Part shown: one piece after another, positions 36,601 through 48,654 of the stretch
Numbering within the stretch: the first letter of the stretch is position 1
How the letters are laid out: each line of letters starts with the position of its first letter
Origin: Sympetrum striolatum
Lineage: Eukaryota > Arthropoda > Insecta > Odonata > Libellulidae
Assembly: GCA_947579665.1 (NCBI GenBank)
Contig: OX388351.1
Location: 57,110,939 to 57,174,938, forward strand
Reading direction: 5' to 3'
Length of the DNA stretch: 64,000 bases
The notes under the pieces: model-generated
Database searches by the model: none
Told to the model about the DNA's origin: nothing
Seen by the model: only the letters and a program-made list of their open reading frames with translations
Position numbers and translations under genes: made by a program

Positions 36601-38079
36601 AGCAATTTTCTGAAGCAATGTAAGTTTTCTATTTTTCCACATCTTGATAAAATAAAAATAAGGAATATCGATTATGTTTTCCTTTCAAATTACTTTGAGG
36701 TTATAAAGGAGACTGTTACTTCGAAGGTAAAATATTATTATTAAAATATTTAAATGTGGTTTAGAATTATAGAAAATTATGTTTATAAACTAGGAATGTG
36801 TGTTACAAAAAATTAGAGATTTATTTTATGAAAATAATATATTTCGTAGTCAAATGGGCTTTTTAGGGAAGTACATTATTCTTTTATAACCGCTTGAGAT
36901 AAATTGACCATTATATCATCTCGCTTAATATTAATTAATAGATAGATCGTTAATTTGTATTCTGTTTTTGTTCTATTGGTGATTTATTCATATTTATTAG
37001 GTTCAAAGATATGGTGAGCCTGCAATACAACGCACAAGATAGGTTTCGGGAGGATCCTCATCAGGTAAATCTTTGTTTCCCATCTTCCAGTTTCATTTTT
37101 ACGACATTATGAAATGTTTGAGATGAAATGAAATGAGATTTTTTCTGGACACGTAATTGCAAAAACGCTGGCTCTAATACGCGTTTCAAATAATATCATT
37201 AGCGTCATTATTTGAATGTTCTATATCGGGGAATATTTTGGGACGTATTAGCAGAATTTAAAAAAAAATTTTCAATAAATTTCAAATGTGTTAATCATAG
37301 CCGTAAATTCATGCCTTTTGAAAATAAATATTGAATCAAATCGTATTTTATTTAAAACTAAATATTTTCCATGATTAACTAGTAAAGTTTCACCTTACAA
37401 TAATTTCAAGATATAATGGGAAATAAGGTATGCTGTTCTGTTAGAGACGTTGAGTGCATAGAACACAATTTAATGATATAATACAGCATCGTTATTATTA
37501 TGAATCAAAAATTTACTGCCTTTTAAATTCCTTCTATTTCCACATACTTCTTCTATATATTTACAAATATAAAAGTATACTATAGCCTTTCGGTTTGAAT
37601 TCCGTTAGTTAATCTACAAAAATTTTGAGCCGAAACGTATATTAGTTAGATTTACTGTTATATTTGATATGTATGCACTTTAAAATAAAATATGATTAAT
37701 AATCTGAGTGAATGCTGACATATGTTAAGTGTCCTAGGCTCTTCCATATCCGACTTCTACTGCTCATCACTCTTAAGTGATAGAATGTTTCTAGTCGAAC
37801 CTAAAGAGATTATTCCTTTTTCTGGTTTAAGTTTCTCATAAAGGTATAAAGCTGAATGATTAAAAGTAAATTACACTTATGTGAAAAAAGGTTTTCATAT
37901 CTAAATGCTTAAAAATGTTTTGTAACTTTTGAGTAATGTATGTGCCATTTAAAAGAAACGTAATTAAACACAATGTTTTCTAATGGTGATTACCTCTTAC
38001 TTTTCAACATAGAGATGACAAACAGCGCAGTGATGAGTCCAGAGGAAGTAATTTAACGATGGATTTAGATTACGTAAAG
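33697..38079 (+). other. Cluster of short candidate exons on the plus strand (speculative)
   Basis: Four short open stretches each have a plausible acceptor and donor. 33697-33750: strong acceptor CATTTTTCAG and donor GTAAGA; CKRIYKMKQVIRVTQKTF. 35761-35828: weak acceptor, donor GTAATT; starts LNSERHLSCSNV. 37001-37064: donor GTAAAT, with an ATG at 37011 giving MVSLQYNAQDRFREDPHQ. 38013-38079: acceptor CTTTTCAACATAG, donor GTTAGT; starts DDKQRSDESRG. Their reading phases do not all fit end to end, so either other exons are missing or some are chance. I recognise no family. Confidence 0.15.
33922..33992. repeat. 12-bp inverted repeat with a GTGGAATTGTAC motif between
   Basis: AAACACAGTTTA (33922-33933) and TAAACTGTGTTT (33981-33992) are exact inverse copies. 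Between them, TTGTGGAATTGTAC followed by a TTTTGT stretch closely parallels the sequence just downstream of the hammerhead-like core at 23703. This may be a decayed relative of that element. CTGTGTGTATAG also recurs directly on both sides (33870s and 33990s). Confidence 0.4.
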
Positions 38080-38564
38080 GTTAGTTTCAATTCGACGCTG
38101 AAAACAGCTCCAACGAGATACTGAAGGGCCAAACCTCATCCAAATGACGATTTTGATTTTAGATTGTCTCATAATATTTTACTCAAAAACAACTACTGAT
38201 ATCATTCTCTCTAAACCTCGGAAGGAACTTACGCATTATGAATGGGTAAAGATAAGATTTTTGCGTTCGTTTTACATTAACTCCATTTTCGACGGCAGTG
38301 AGAGTCAATACGACATTGGTTTTTCAGCGATTCATTCGATCGAGTCTGAAATATTCGTATACGAGCACGAACTTACGTATCTATTGAGTAACTTCCGTGC
38401 TGCATTTATATTTCATTCTTTTTTGAACTTGCGCGTGTATGCCTGATTTGTTCTTTTAGTTGCCGTAATGCTAATTACAACTTTAATTGAGTTAATTAAT
38501 ATCAACAAAGGGCTAGAGGTGCATACCATGCATATAACAATGAAGGTATTGTTACAAAGGATTA

Positions 38565-38640
38565 TTTTACATACAATGACAGTAATTAAAATCAATTGTG
38601 GCAGTCTTTACGTAGTAGAAATCCATATGAACCTGTGTGG
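38565..38640 (+). repeat. Short dispersed repeat, also at 62801-62875
   Basis: AATTGTGGCAGTCTTTACG and GTAGAAATCCATATGA correspond to GATTGTGGTAGGCTTTATC and GTGGAAATCCATATAA in the second copy, with weaker similarity upstream. The family is unidentified. Confidence 0.45.
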
Positions 38641-38995
38641 AAAAGCATAATTGTATTCTTACAATCCTTTTAACGTAAAAATTAACAAGAAATTCAGATA
38701 GATATCCCTGGAATTCCTATTTATTTAAATTAATTATAGATAAAAACCTAGGAGGAGACAATAATAACTGAAGACCTACATAATTTTTGCCTCACACCAT
38801 TCTATTTTATAGCATCAACTAGAAGAAGCACTAACATCGACTAGAACTAGAATTCTAGACTTGACATTTTTACTTTCTCCATATACGAAGTATAGAGAAA
38901 GTATTGTTTTCATGAAAAAATTCGACTTCGAGATTTCAACGGAAATACACGTTTTGGGGTCCCTAGAACAGGTTTTGACTATTTTTGGAATGATG

Positions 38996-39000
38996 TCTGT

Positions 39001-39032
<32 letters not shown>

Positions 39033-39055
39033 TTCTGTGTGTGTGTGTGTGTTTC

Positions 39056-39107
<52 letters not shown>

Positions 39108-39142
39108 TGTGTCTGTGTGTCTGTATCTGTGTGTGTGCTTGT
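38996..39142 (+). repeat. TG/GT microsatellite within the HINE-like element
   Basis: About 145 bases of TG repeats with scattered TA, TTC and TC interruptions. The equivalent site in the copy at 48655 is only about 20 bases long (48781-48800), so this array has expanded or the other has shrunk. Overlapping Cys/Val and His/Thr frames are artefacts. Confidence 0.95.
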
Positions 39143-39773
39143 GGGCGCTCTAACGTTAAAACTATTAGTCGTATCAATACCAAACTTCATATATAGCTCT
39201 GTGGTTAGTGCTGTCAGAGTTGATTAGTTTTTGGAGTGAATCGGTTAACCGAAAGTCGAGCTTCATTCATCAAAGCTCATTTCCGGTTTTCAATACATCT
39301 CCATAAATATGATATATAGGTATATTGTATACCTTATAAAAGTATTAGATAATGTGTTTTACTATAACTTTTGTATTTAACATATTTTTGTATCACCGGT
39401 TGATTAGGAGTTATTCGTGAAATACCGATAAACCGGAAGTAACTGTTATGTACTCTGTGGGCGCTCTAACATTAAAACCATTCATTGTATCAACACCAAA
39501 TTTCATATATAGTACTTTGGTTAATGTCGTTAGAGTTGATTAGTTTTTAGAGTAAATCAGTTAACCGGAAGTTGAGCTTCATTCTTCAAAGCGAATTTCC
39601 AGTTTTCAAAATATCTTTATAAATATGATATTTAGGTATATACTATTCATTATAAATGTTTTTGTAAATAAGATTTACTATAACTTTTGTATGAAACATA
39701 TTTATTTATCACTGATTTTTTAGGAGTTATTCATGAAATACTGATAAACCGGAAGTTGATGATTATGTACTTT
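39141..39773 (+). repeat. Two tandem units of about 316 bp
   Basis: Unit 1 runs 39141-39456 and unit 2 39457-39773, each beginning GTGGGCGCTCTAAC and ending AACCGGAAGT followed by a TATGTAC stretch. A truncated third start (GTGGGTGCTCTGGGC) is at 39774. The units differ by point changes and small gaps, so the duplication is not recent. The sister element at 48655 has one unit (48804-49121). Confidence 0.85.
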
Positions 39774-40009
39774 GTGGGTGCTCTGGGCTTTATGGGCGAA
39801 AGGCCAATTTCATCGTTTCTCATCGATCATGTCCCGAAAAACATTATTTATAATGTTTGTAACGTAAAAGATAATAATATATTAATTAGTCACTCATCTT
39901 CCAAGTTTAGATGGAATATAGAGTTCGAAATTACTGTCGTAGGTAAATATTTACATCTTATATATGGAGAAAGTCATGTGCTGGCCACATCAGATTTTTT
40001 TAAGATCCT

Positions 40010-41630
40010 TATCATGAAATTACACATAGTTAGAATAGTTACATAGGAATGTAAAACCTTCATTTGAGGTATTAATTAATTGAACTCCATAAGCTGCTAC
40101 CTAAAATCGGTCTTTCATAAAAGAATTTCACATCCAAGGGATATTTATTTACTCAGGAATGTTGAATGCACTCCATGAGAATATTTTTTTTAATCCACGT
40201 ATTCTGAATTTATCATTTCAAACCGTTCGCCATTTCTGAGAAAGAGAATGGAGTGGACATAAATACTTCTGCATATTCATAAAGCGGAATATTATATTCG
40301 TTCAATTTTTCGCAACATTTGATGGAACGCGGAGCATTCCGCCGGCTAAAATTGTTCGAGCATTGCCGCCAAAATAAAACAACGCATCCACAGCCGTCCA
40401 TTAACAATACTAACTAATTGAAACGCGGTATTAATTCAGCTAAAGGGACGAAAAAGTTGAATGAGTTCCCTCCGGACGATTTTTGCGCTACGAAACTCGG
40501 AATTTTCCATTCGAAAATAATTTTGCGTGAGCGGATCTTGTTTAGTATATTTTATTTATTTGTTATTTTATCATTCCATCATTTTTATTATTTGCCGCTG
40601 TTTGATTGTGTTAGGTGGCATCATCAAACATATCTACAACACAACACATACAAACGCCATAATTATTCAATATCCCCCTGGTAATACCTATTGTAAACAA
40701 ATATATCTCAGACGTCCCATAAGTACAGTTGTTACATAGTTTAAATTAATCCTTTGTTAAGACACGTATCATTTTTCGGATTGGATATCATTAAAACTAC
40801 AACAAACAAATAATTACGAACACTTAACAGTAATTTGGCTATTTTACAATGAACTCCAATACCTACGTTGAAATTCCTTTTTGTTTTTCGGTAAAGGTTT
40901 GAGTACGTAATTAGGCAACGTATTCAGTTCTTAAATCCCACTATTTATAAAAGAAAAATTGATCATACAAGTATATTTTTTCTTTAGCTTTAGCGTCTGT
41001 ATATTACCTCCCCCTACCATATAATGTGATTCCTATGTTCTTCTATTTCATTCCACCTGTGCCTCGCCTCCTTTTTTACCTAAAATATGCCTACTAATCG
41101 ATTTAAACTCCGCCTTATTACTATTACAATAACACTACAAGTAGATTCAAAATCTAGTGGCAGTGATCAAACATTGCATACCATACAAGCATAAATTCAT
41201 ACGGTCGTATATGGTCAAGCAATATATAGACAGTCAGTATAAATTGAGAGGTAAACTCTATACCTGTTAGGCATTTGCCCACGGAGGGAGGGAAACCCCT
41301 CGGAAAATTCCCTCTGACAGAAGTCAAGACAAATACATAATACAAAATTTACAAATATTATTCCATCCCATTAAGAAAAAAAACATTAACAGAATTTTAT
41401 TAACAGCTATTACAATTTATTTAACTTCGCTTTGAAGGTACGCACTTGGTATATATCTAAGGTTTTCCAGCCAAGAATTTCTAAAAACGCCAATGCTACC
41501 TTCTTTTCAATATATCTGTGATACATGCATAGCTGCTTTCCATTACACCATGTTAATCTTTTTAGTAAAAATTTTGTCCAGGAAATGTATACAATTGTCT
41601 GGTATCCTAATGGAGGCCTCGCTAATTTTT
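40010..41630. other. No gene supported; GC-richer patch at about 40200-40540
   Basis: Short frames on both strands in the patch lack features. The remainder is AT-rich. A small inverted repeat (GAGGGAAACC with the complementary TTCCCTC) occurs near 41290. Confidence 0.35.
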
Positions 41631-41640
41631 TATTTCCAAA

Positions 41641-41740
41641 GCTGGTTTATCGAATAGCCACGTGGGCATGGCGTAATCCAGTGAAAACGGTTCGATTCCC
41701 GTTAGAATCCCACGAGCTAAATGAACTAAGCCGTTAAAGC
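41641..41740 (+). mobile_element. tRNA-derived SINE-like element, family 2 (head only)
   Basis: TAGCCACGTGG (41655-41665) and box B GGTTCGATTCC (41689-41699) have nearly the spacing of the copy at 22411, and the segment between is diverged. No simple tail is visible. The overlapping 70-codon frame is not a gene. Confidence 0.5.
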
Positions 41741-41999
41741 ACTTTTAGCTATATAACTGCCATAATTATCCTAATTATTATCCTCCTAACTTCATATCAT
41801 TTTTCTAAGTAAGTAACTTTTCATTATAAGTGTTTTACCATACAGTGGAGGTTTCTGAATGTTTTACAAATGATTTTGAATGAATGAGCTAACCGATCCA
41901 AATTTTTAGTTAGTGAAACCCGTATTAAGCGAAAGAGCGGGTGGAAGTGGGAAATTCGTTATAAATAACAGGTTGAAATCCACGCGAGGTTATTTTCGG

Positions 42000-42648
42000 C
42001 CAGAGTGGGAGGTTTGTTGTTGCATGTGGATGCGTCGCGATGATCTATAAACGAGGGAATACTATAAATAAAGACGACAACGTGGGGGATAGAACCGTGG
42101 GGGTTAGGAGGGGGTCGCGGGGGCGGAGAAACGACCGCCTTGAAATGGCAAAGGGGTGGAAGTCCGTACAAAGGAAGAAGAGAAGAAAGGGGGGCGTTAT
42201 TTTTTCGCCATTTTGGAGTCCTCCATAAAGACGTGTAATGCAGTAAAATGCGAGGAAGGCAAATGGAGGTATCAGAACGGTGTTTCATTTTTGCGGCCGT
42301 TATAATGAGGAGGCAGAGGAAAAAGTAATTGGAACGCAAGACGGTCCGCGCGAGGGAAATAAAAAAAAGCCGGCAAATGCAAACAAACGAGCACTTACTG
42401 TTTTTCGAGCTTTGCGTTCCCTATTTTCCTCGAGAATTATGCCCTTCATTCGCACTTCCTTATTCTTCCTCGTCTTCGCCCAAAAGAAAATCGCGTTTTC
42501 TCTTAAAGCACGCGTATTCCGCCCGCGGAACTTTCTTCTCCGATTTGCGTTGTCAAAAGATAAACCACGGTTGCGTTGCAGCCCGTTTTTTATTCTAACT
42601 TTTTCTTTTGCTTTTAGAAAAATAATTTCAAGGATGTCGGTGATTTAA
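42000..42648. other. GC-richer island with G-run cluster and open frames on both strands
   Basis: From 42083 to 42127 four runs of five G occur (loops 10, 6 and 4), a possible G-quadruplex. TATAAATAAAG lies just before, at 42063. Open frames occur on both strands (41959-42339 minus; 42280-42648 plus), with basic, low-information products. It may be a regulatory island. I recognise no protein. Confidence 0.35.
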
Positions 42649-43065
42649 AAACGTTCGAATAAATAGAAACATTGGTAGTACGAATGAGAAGATTCTAAGC
42701 TTCTAAATGTAAAATATACGCTAACATACAAACAATTAGAGTTAAAGCAAGCGTACTGAATTCGCAAAAAAAATAAAGAAGTTAGGGTCCTAAAACATTA
42801 AATGATTCCAATGGCCAGCTCTATTGATAGTAAGAGCTTTTTGTTTATCTTGAACATCCTTTCTAGTGTATAAGCTATTCCCTAACAGAACTTTAAAATG
42901 CTGAGTTTAACTAAACACGGTTTTAAAAACCAAAACAATCAATTATTAATCGCCATTCGTCATTCGCATTATTTTATAAGGAAAATAACTATGAAGCATT
43001 TACAAACTTCGATAAATAAAGCTAAATTAAACATATGCATGTATAGCAATTAAAACTTCTTTCAG

Positions 43066-43146
43066 GGTGAGAGTACACGTATCATTCAGCATATCGATGA
43101 TTGGTTAAAGTTGCATATTTTTCGTACAAATACCTGGAACGGCTAG
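43066..43146 (+). CDS. Weak candidate terminal exon next to LINE fragments
   Basis: An acceptor-like ACTTCTTTCAG (ending 43065) is followed by 26 open codons (GESTRIIQHIDDWLKLHIF and onward) and a TAG at 43144-43146. The stop lies at the edge of a LINE fragment. The same spot can be read as a donor (GTGAGA). This is a weak call. Confidence 0.12.
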   Translation, partial: GESTRIIQHIDDWLKLHIFRTNTWNG

Positions 43147-43149
43147 TTG

Positions 43150-43206
43150 CAGCGTCTATTTACCCAACATTTCTCGCAGTATAATAACGGCTCATGTAGC
43201 AGGGAA
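43150..43206 (-). mobile_element. Short LINE 3' fragment
   Basis: On the minus strand it matches only the block CTGCTACATGAGCCG through TGCGAGAAATG to AAATAGACGCTG of the LINE. It lies just downstream of the larger fragment at 43240 in the same orientation, so it is either a second truncated insertion or a rearranged piece of the first. Confidence 0.5.
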
Positions 43207-43239
43207 AGTGAAAAAAAATTACGATGCCATTGTCTATTT

Positions 43240-43530
43240 AAGAACCCTGCAAGCTGCCTTTTGGTGTGTGGCATGGGGTGCAGGCATATTAACTCCATTT
43301 CCCTAATCGATTGCTTTCGCGTATTGCTCGAGGAAAAGATGAATTCCTGAAACGATTCGTTCTAGTATCTATTTCCCTAATCTTTCTCACAGTATCAGAA
43401 CGGCCTATATAATAGAGAGAGGTCGCATTATATCGGCTACATCTTCTGAGAAATTGATTTATCTTAACTTATTTATTAAATTTATCCTTTGAATTTGTCT
43501 CCTATCTTCTAATGATTTCCATCCCGCGTA
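43240..43530 (-). mobile_element. LINE 3' end fragment, coding tail and 3' UTR
   Basis: On the minus strand: GWKSLEDRRQIQRINLINK (followed by a stop), a SEDVADIM-like block with gaps, then VRKIREIDTRTNRFRNSSFP and RAIRESNRLGKW with a stop, then the 3' UTR CACCCCATGCCACACACC and GGCAGCTTGCAGGG. The frame is broken in at least two places. It belongs with the copies at 15129 and 27763. Confidence 0.65.
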
Positions 43531-43559
43531 ACGATGATGTCTTACGAGGATGTAGCATC

Positions 43560-46500
43560 TCAGTATTTTACAAGAAAACTTATGGTTATTTTTTATTTTA
43601 TCTTCTTATTATTCCTTTCCTACCTCCTGGAGCATAAGGTTATTGCTTGATACTGACTTATCATATCAATTCTTATTGCATCTTATCGATTTTTGTAGAT
43701 TTTTCCCAACCCTTAAATGCAGTTCTCAACCGCGAGTTCCCAGACCAAGGTAAAAATGTCAAGTAATGTTTTCTATTCCCGATGGTTCGTTACAATAAGC
43801 CGATGATTGCTAATAACCAGAACAAGTATTTTTAATGGTAAATGCTTGATTTTAAATTATTTTGAGGGTAACTCAAGGATGCCTGACTGAGACAACTGTT
43901 TCGAACTTCCTTCCTCAAAGGCTGTACGAATATTCATACAGTTATACCCGCAGAAATTTGTTAAAGCTTCGAAGATATTTGTAAGATTGGACAACTTTTT
44001 CTTACAACCTCGGCATTAAAATCTTCAGCAGTTACCAGAAAAACCATGCCTAAAATAGTAATAAGAATTATTCATTTTCCTTAAATTACAACAAGAATCT
44101 ATCATTTCGGGGGTTGATCTCAATTTTAAAATTCTAAATAATTATTCCTTTCTATAAGTAGAGGCTACGCGATGATTCCTTTTGTGAATGAGTTCGACTC
44201 CAGCTGGATATACCATAGGAAATATCAGGTTCCGATCTTGATAGTCATCTTAAAAACAAGAATCCTTAATTAATGATTTATGGTAGCTAAAAATCTAAAA
44301 AACTAGTGTACATTTTTATGCAAGCGGGAGATCCTAGTCCTTGTACCAGTGATGTTAGACGTTTTCTCCTTAAGTTTACTCATCAAAAATCAAACATGTC
44401 ATTCATACGTTTTAAATGTCTTCATTGTCACATTAATTGTTAAGTAAATCAGGATCATTTTCGATCAAGAAAATATTTTAGTGTAAGACACCACAAAATT
44501 GTAAGTAAATCACCAACAAAAGAAAAATATAATTTTTTCAGAATTTCATTCTATTCATAGGATAAAGGCTAAAAACGGTTTCTTCTGCAGTAAAATAATG
44601 AAATGAATTTATCGATGGTGGGTATAAAAAAAGAAAACTAACTCGATTTCAAGTTGCAGGCATTCCAAAACGAGGAATTGAAAATACAAATTAATTATAC
44701 AATTATTATTTCTGAAAATTAAATACGTATGCTTACTCAATAACAAAAGCACTCTGCAAGATAAATTTCGGCATCGCAACTCTCATTAAAATTTGAAAAT
44801 TCTATCAGAAACGAGTGCGTAATTGAAACGGATTCATTCTCCTGCCTAAGTGATTCTTTTTTGTGGATTACATTTGCTTGAATTTTATAAACGAATTATA
44901 AACTGTGCGTGTTTTCAATACACTCTGAGCTCTCTTTGCTCCATTTATTCCAAAACTTTATTGAAAAGTTTTGACTAAATTCAAAGTCATAAAACCTTCA
45001 TAGGAATGGCTTCGATTAACAATATTATATTTATTTATTATAAATAAAGGAGCGGAATGTCAAATGATCGATATATTATATTATTTTTTTAGTTACTATT
45101 AATTAAGGAAGGTATATCTCATTATAAATCGCATAACCATCTTCTGTAGGTATAATTAATGAAGTAGAAAAACGCAATCATTTAACATGATTATCTGCAA
45201 GATGACAAAACAATAAATAAGAGAGTTTGTTTAGAACATAGATAGATGAGATCTCTATAGTACTTATTCATTATGTATTTACATTAATATTCATTTAGAA
45301 TTGTTTCTCATCCTTAGATAATAGTTCTATTTTACCTCGCACAGAAGGAATGGGTTTTCTAGGTATTCAAGAAGAAAACTTTCGAATGTAAAGTTTAGTG
45401 CTTTTTGTGCAATATCGACTTATTTCTGCTCATTTAAACATTTTCGATAAAAATTTAATTCAATAAAGGGCTATATTTGAGTTGTTAACCATCCTGTAAG
45501 GACATTATGTATAAGAAATATAACATCGAGGAAAGAATTGTAGGTAATTCAATGTTAAAAGAAATCTTCAGAAGCAATTGCATTAAGAATTTAAAAAATA
45601 GGCAGTAGGTTAAATATGGCTAACAATCATGTCACAAAATACTATTGAAAATAAAGACAATCAATATATTTACATATATTCTACCGTCTCGATCCTTCTT
45701 TGTTATCGGTTGTGAGTAGAAACAATTTTACTAGTGTGGCATTAAGATCGACGATGACCTAAATTGAATCTAACCTAATCAGTTCTTACACAACATGAGA
45801 TTAAAGATTTTCAAACCTGTAACGAGTATACACTGTTTAGTATACTAAAGTATATAGCGTACACTGGACACTATAATCTAACTGCCACAATAGAAGATAG
45901 CTCTTTATGAACTGTTTGGAGTCTTATTTCATGCACCTTAAACTCTCGTAGCTCGCAATGAAGCACCCTAAATAATAGTTTTCACCTTACTCAACGCCTC
46001 ATTGAAAATGAAATCGCTTCCGCATTCCCGAAATTACTATCACTGCTCATAGAATGGCAAGGTCGCGGCTTAGGTACTAAATTAACTACCTGTTCTTCAC
46101 CATAAGTGGAACAATTTACCCAATTATCGCGTTCTTTCTCTACGCCACTCATAAATTCCTAGCTGTATTGGTTGAAAGTTAAATCCTTCATTGCAGTGCT
46201 TCAAATTTCTCGAGATAGAGCAATAACTTCGTATTCTACTACACATCAACGTACGAACATTTGGAACCACTTTCTCTGTCTTTATTGAAGCATAGATAAA
46301 TCCGATGCCACACGATTGCCAAAATCATGCCAAATTGCAACTTACATATTAAATAAATTAATTAATGTACTAAGAAAAATATAGAGACCTACATTTTTAT
46401 CCAGCTAAGATGCTATCTTCTTTGATAACCGTAGTCTTAAATATTTTGGCAAACATTCAAAAGAAGATCAAACTTCCTTAGAATAACATACTGAGAACTT

Positions 46501-47220
46501 ATCCATTGCCATAATTACCTATTCTCTGACTGATAGAAATTGAGAGTATGAATAAATGATTTTAACCGCAGGAGCCTAAGATAAACATGCCCGAGCCTCA
46601 TGATATTTATTTTATATCTAAATAAATTAATGAATTAGGGGCTCGTAAATTTCAGCAGAAAACGTTTAGCTTTACTGTTAAATATATAAGCAGTTCGTGC
46701 CGTCAAAGACAAAAAAATTCGGAACATTCTTCATAGGAAATTGACCAACACATTAATCAACATAATGAAATCATAAATCCTTATAAATAAACTAACGTTT
46801 CACTAAGCCACTTAAGTCATTACTGTCCTCTGTTTATTATTTTACTTCTTTCTTATTTGCCTATATTTCGTTTTGATAGTTGATACGTGCTGACTCCTCA
46901 TCTATAACACACGAAACAACTTTAAATCACAGGAGAAAATTAATCTGTATCGACCATGTATTCAATTAATTCTAAATCATTTCTTCACAATCTGTTTGGA
47001 ATGTATGTACGTAATAATTTGCGTAATTTTCATTCCCAAAAACTTATGATAAATGTCTCTTATACACTCATTTCGGAAAGTACTATTTTTTTCGATTTTG
47101 TTATATCATCACCTTTAATTGAACTGAACTTTTAGTTGAAATCAACTTTAAATCTTTAACCTTCGAAAAGAACAACTACTTATAAACCTGCGAAAACGCG
47201 GGAATCTCTAACCATAAATC
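43560..47220. other. AT-rich sequence, nothing recognised
   Basis: No open frame of note occurs in 3.6 kb. A weak box B-like GAGTTCGACTCC at 44184-44195 and a TTCGAAACAGTTGTC motif (minus strand, about 43892-43906) are the only patterns seen; neither can be assigned. Confidence 0.4.
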
Positions 47221-47232
47221 CGACTTTTGACG

Positions 47233-47640
47233 TCAAAGCACCCTCTCCAAATCACTATGCGTAGCTTGCGAGCCGAGAGATAGAATACGCACGTCTACCG
47301 CAAGATGCAGTCGCACGTCCCTTTGCTCTGCCCAAGACACGATCGCCCCGAGCCTCTTCCACTCCTCTTTCATCATCGCCTCCCAATTCCATTCTCTTGT
47401 CCTCTCCCTCCCCTTCATTATCCCGTCTTCCCTTTTCATTTGCCCTTTAGTCAATACTCTCCGGATTTCCGCTAGCATCTCTAGCGTCTCTTGATCGCCA
47501 TTTCCTCTTCTAAGGATTGCGTTTACCCACGCGCCGATATTTAGGATCGATCTGACATTCATTAAACTCCGCCTCGTTGCAACGCTCTTCAATCCGTCGA
47601 ACCTGCTCAATGTCACCGATCTCCAAATGATGCATCATTT
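47233..47640 (-). other. Sharply bounded GC-richer patch with a 127-codon open frame
   Basis: The minus-strand frame (GTG at 47616 to stop at 47233) encodes a basic and acidic, helix-prone product: MNVRSILNIGAWVNAILRRG, NWEAMMKEEWKRLGAIVSW and a C-terminus ERVL. Both edges of the patch drop suddenly to AT-rich DNA, which suggests an insertion. I do not recognise the protein. A transposon ORF fragment is the likeliest origin, but no motif proves it. Confidence 0.3.
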
Positions 47641-48654
47641 AATGTTATTTAGACCTTTATTTAGTTAAATTTTCTCATAGATCACAAAATAGGTGTTATT
47701 GAGGTTGCAAGGGGAAATACCGATACTGAAAGAATACAGTAATAAAGCATCAATCATTGGAATTACGCAATTCTTACTGAAACAAATCATAAAACGAAGC
47801 ATAAATTTGAATGTATATTTAAATGGAAAATATATTTACATTATTTTTTATATTTACCTTGTTTATTTCCCGTTACTTTCCTATTGTTTACTATTTGCTA
47901 CTTACTTAATCTAAAACTGATTTAGAAACATAGAAAATATTCTATGAAAGCAAGATATGAGTAGAATAATGTTTCTATTTAAGAAGAAACATCTTAATCG
48001 TTTGAGTTCACAGTTTCAAAATGTTTGTACATAATGTATTTCATACATTATCGAACAAATAAGACTATTTTTGGCGTTGTTTCTATTCAAATTAAAATAT
48101 ATCTATTTTTTCTAAAGCTATCCTTTCGATTATTCATCACCTCCACTTTTTTTACCACTCTTAGAGTATGGAAAGATATAAATATAAATATTTTGCAATC
48201 CTTTTACATTCCGCTAATACACTAAATGCCACTTCTTCTATAAATACGAATGTTTATGGTAATGGAACTGAACTCTACAATACTGAAAAGAAACTCTAAA
48301 TCTACGGCTCATAGACGCCTGCAGTACATAATGTTTATATTTTGAATATTTTACGTCGAGAAGCAATTGAGTGTGCTAGTTTTTTTGAAAAACTACTGAA
48401 GAAGGCTTAAAGAGACTCGAGACGCTCTTCAGCGATTCGATCCAGTCTCAAATGATCTCGAGATCATCGACTTCAGAGAGAACTTGTGATGAGAACATCC
48501 CGTACTCCACCTTAACATCCAACACGTCGTTTTTTGCTAATTTAGGAAATCGATTAGTGAGTTTCAATCACATTACTTTAGTTTAAACTGGTGGTTCTCC
48601 TTATTAGTGACATAAGTATCTAAATTAATAAATCAGATGGATTTAATGACTTAA

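Larger units (their letters stand above)
38870..40001 (+). mobile_element. Helentron-associated (HINE/DINE-like) non-autonomous element, long copy
   Basis: The 5' end TTACTTTCTCCATATACG includes a hairpin (ACTTTCTC at 38872-38879 with GAGAAAGT at 38895-38902). Near the 3' end TATATGGAGAAAGT (39961-39974) is the inverse of the 5' end, followed by a hairpin ATGTG-CTGGC-CACAT (39976-39990) and CAGATTTTTTT. Inside are a TG microsatellite (38996-39142) and two tandem units of about 316 bp. Subterminal inverted repeats, a microsatellite, tandem units and a 3' hairpin are the known layout of HINE/DINE elements. It encodes no helicase. The open frames at 38861-39196 and 39687-40046 are repeat by-products. 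The insertion dinucleotide is not certain. Confidence 0.6.

Noticed and set aside
38880..38900. loxP-like recombination site (TATACGAAGTATAG)
   Set aside because: The resemblance is short and explained by the hairpin at the end of the HINE-like element.
38861..39227. Cys/Val-rich and His/Thr-rich proteins
   Set aside because: They are translations of the TG microsatellite.
39687..40046. 119-residue protein
   Set aside because: It lies wholly inside the HINE-like repeat, and the sister copy does not keep the frame.
43865..43925. Hammerhead-like motif on the minus strand
   Set aside because: A TTGAGGA...GAAACAGTTGTC order is suggestive, but the stem II loop would be too small to fold.
44150..44215. 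SINE
   Set aside because: Only a box B-like GAGTTCGACTCC is present, with no convincing box A or relatives.
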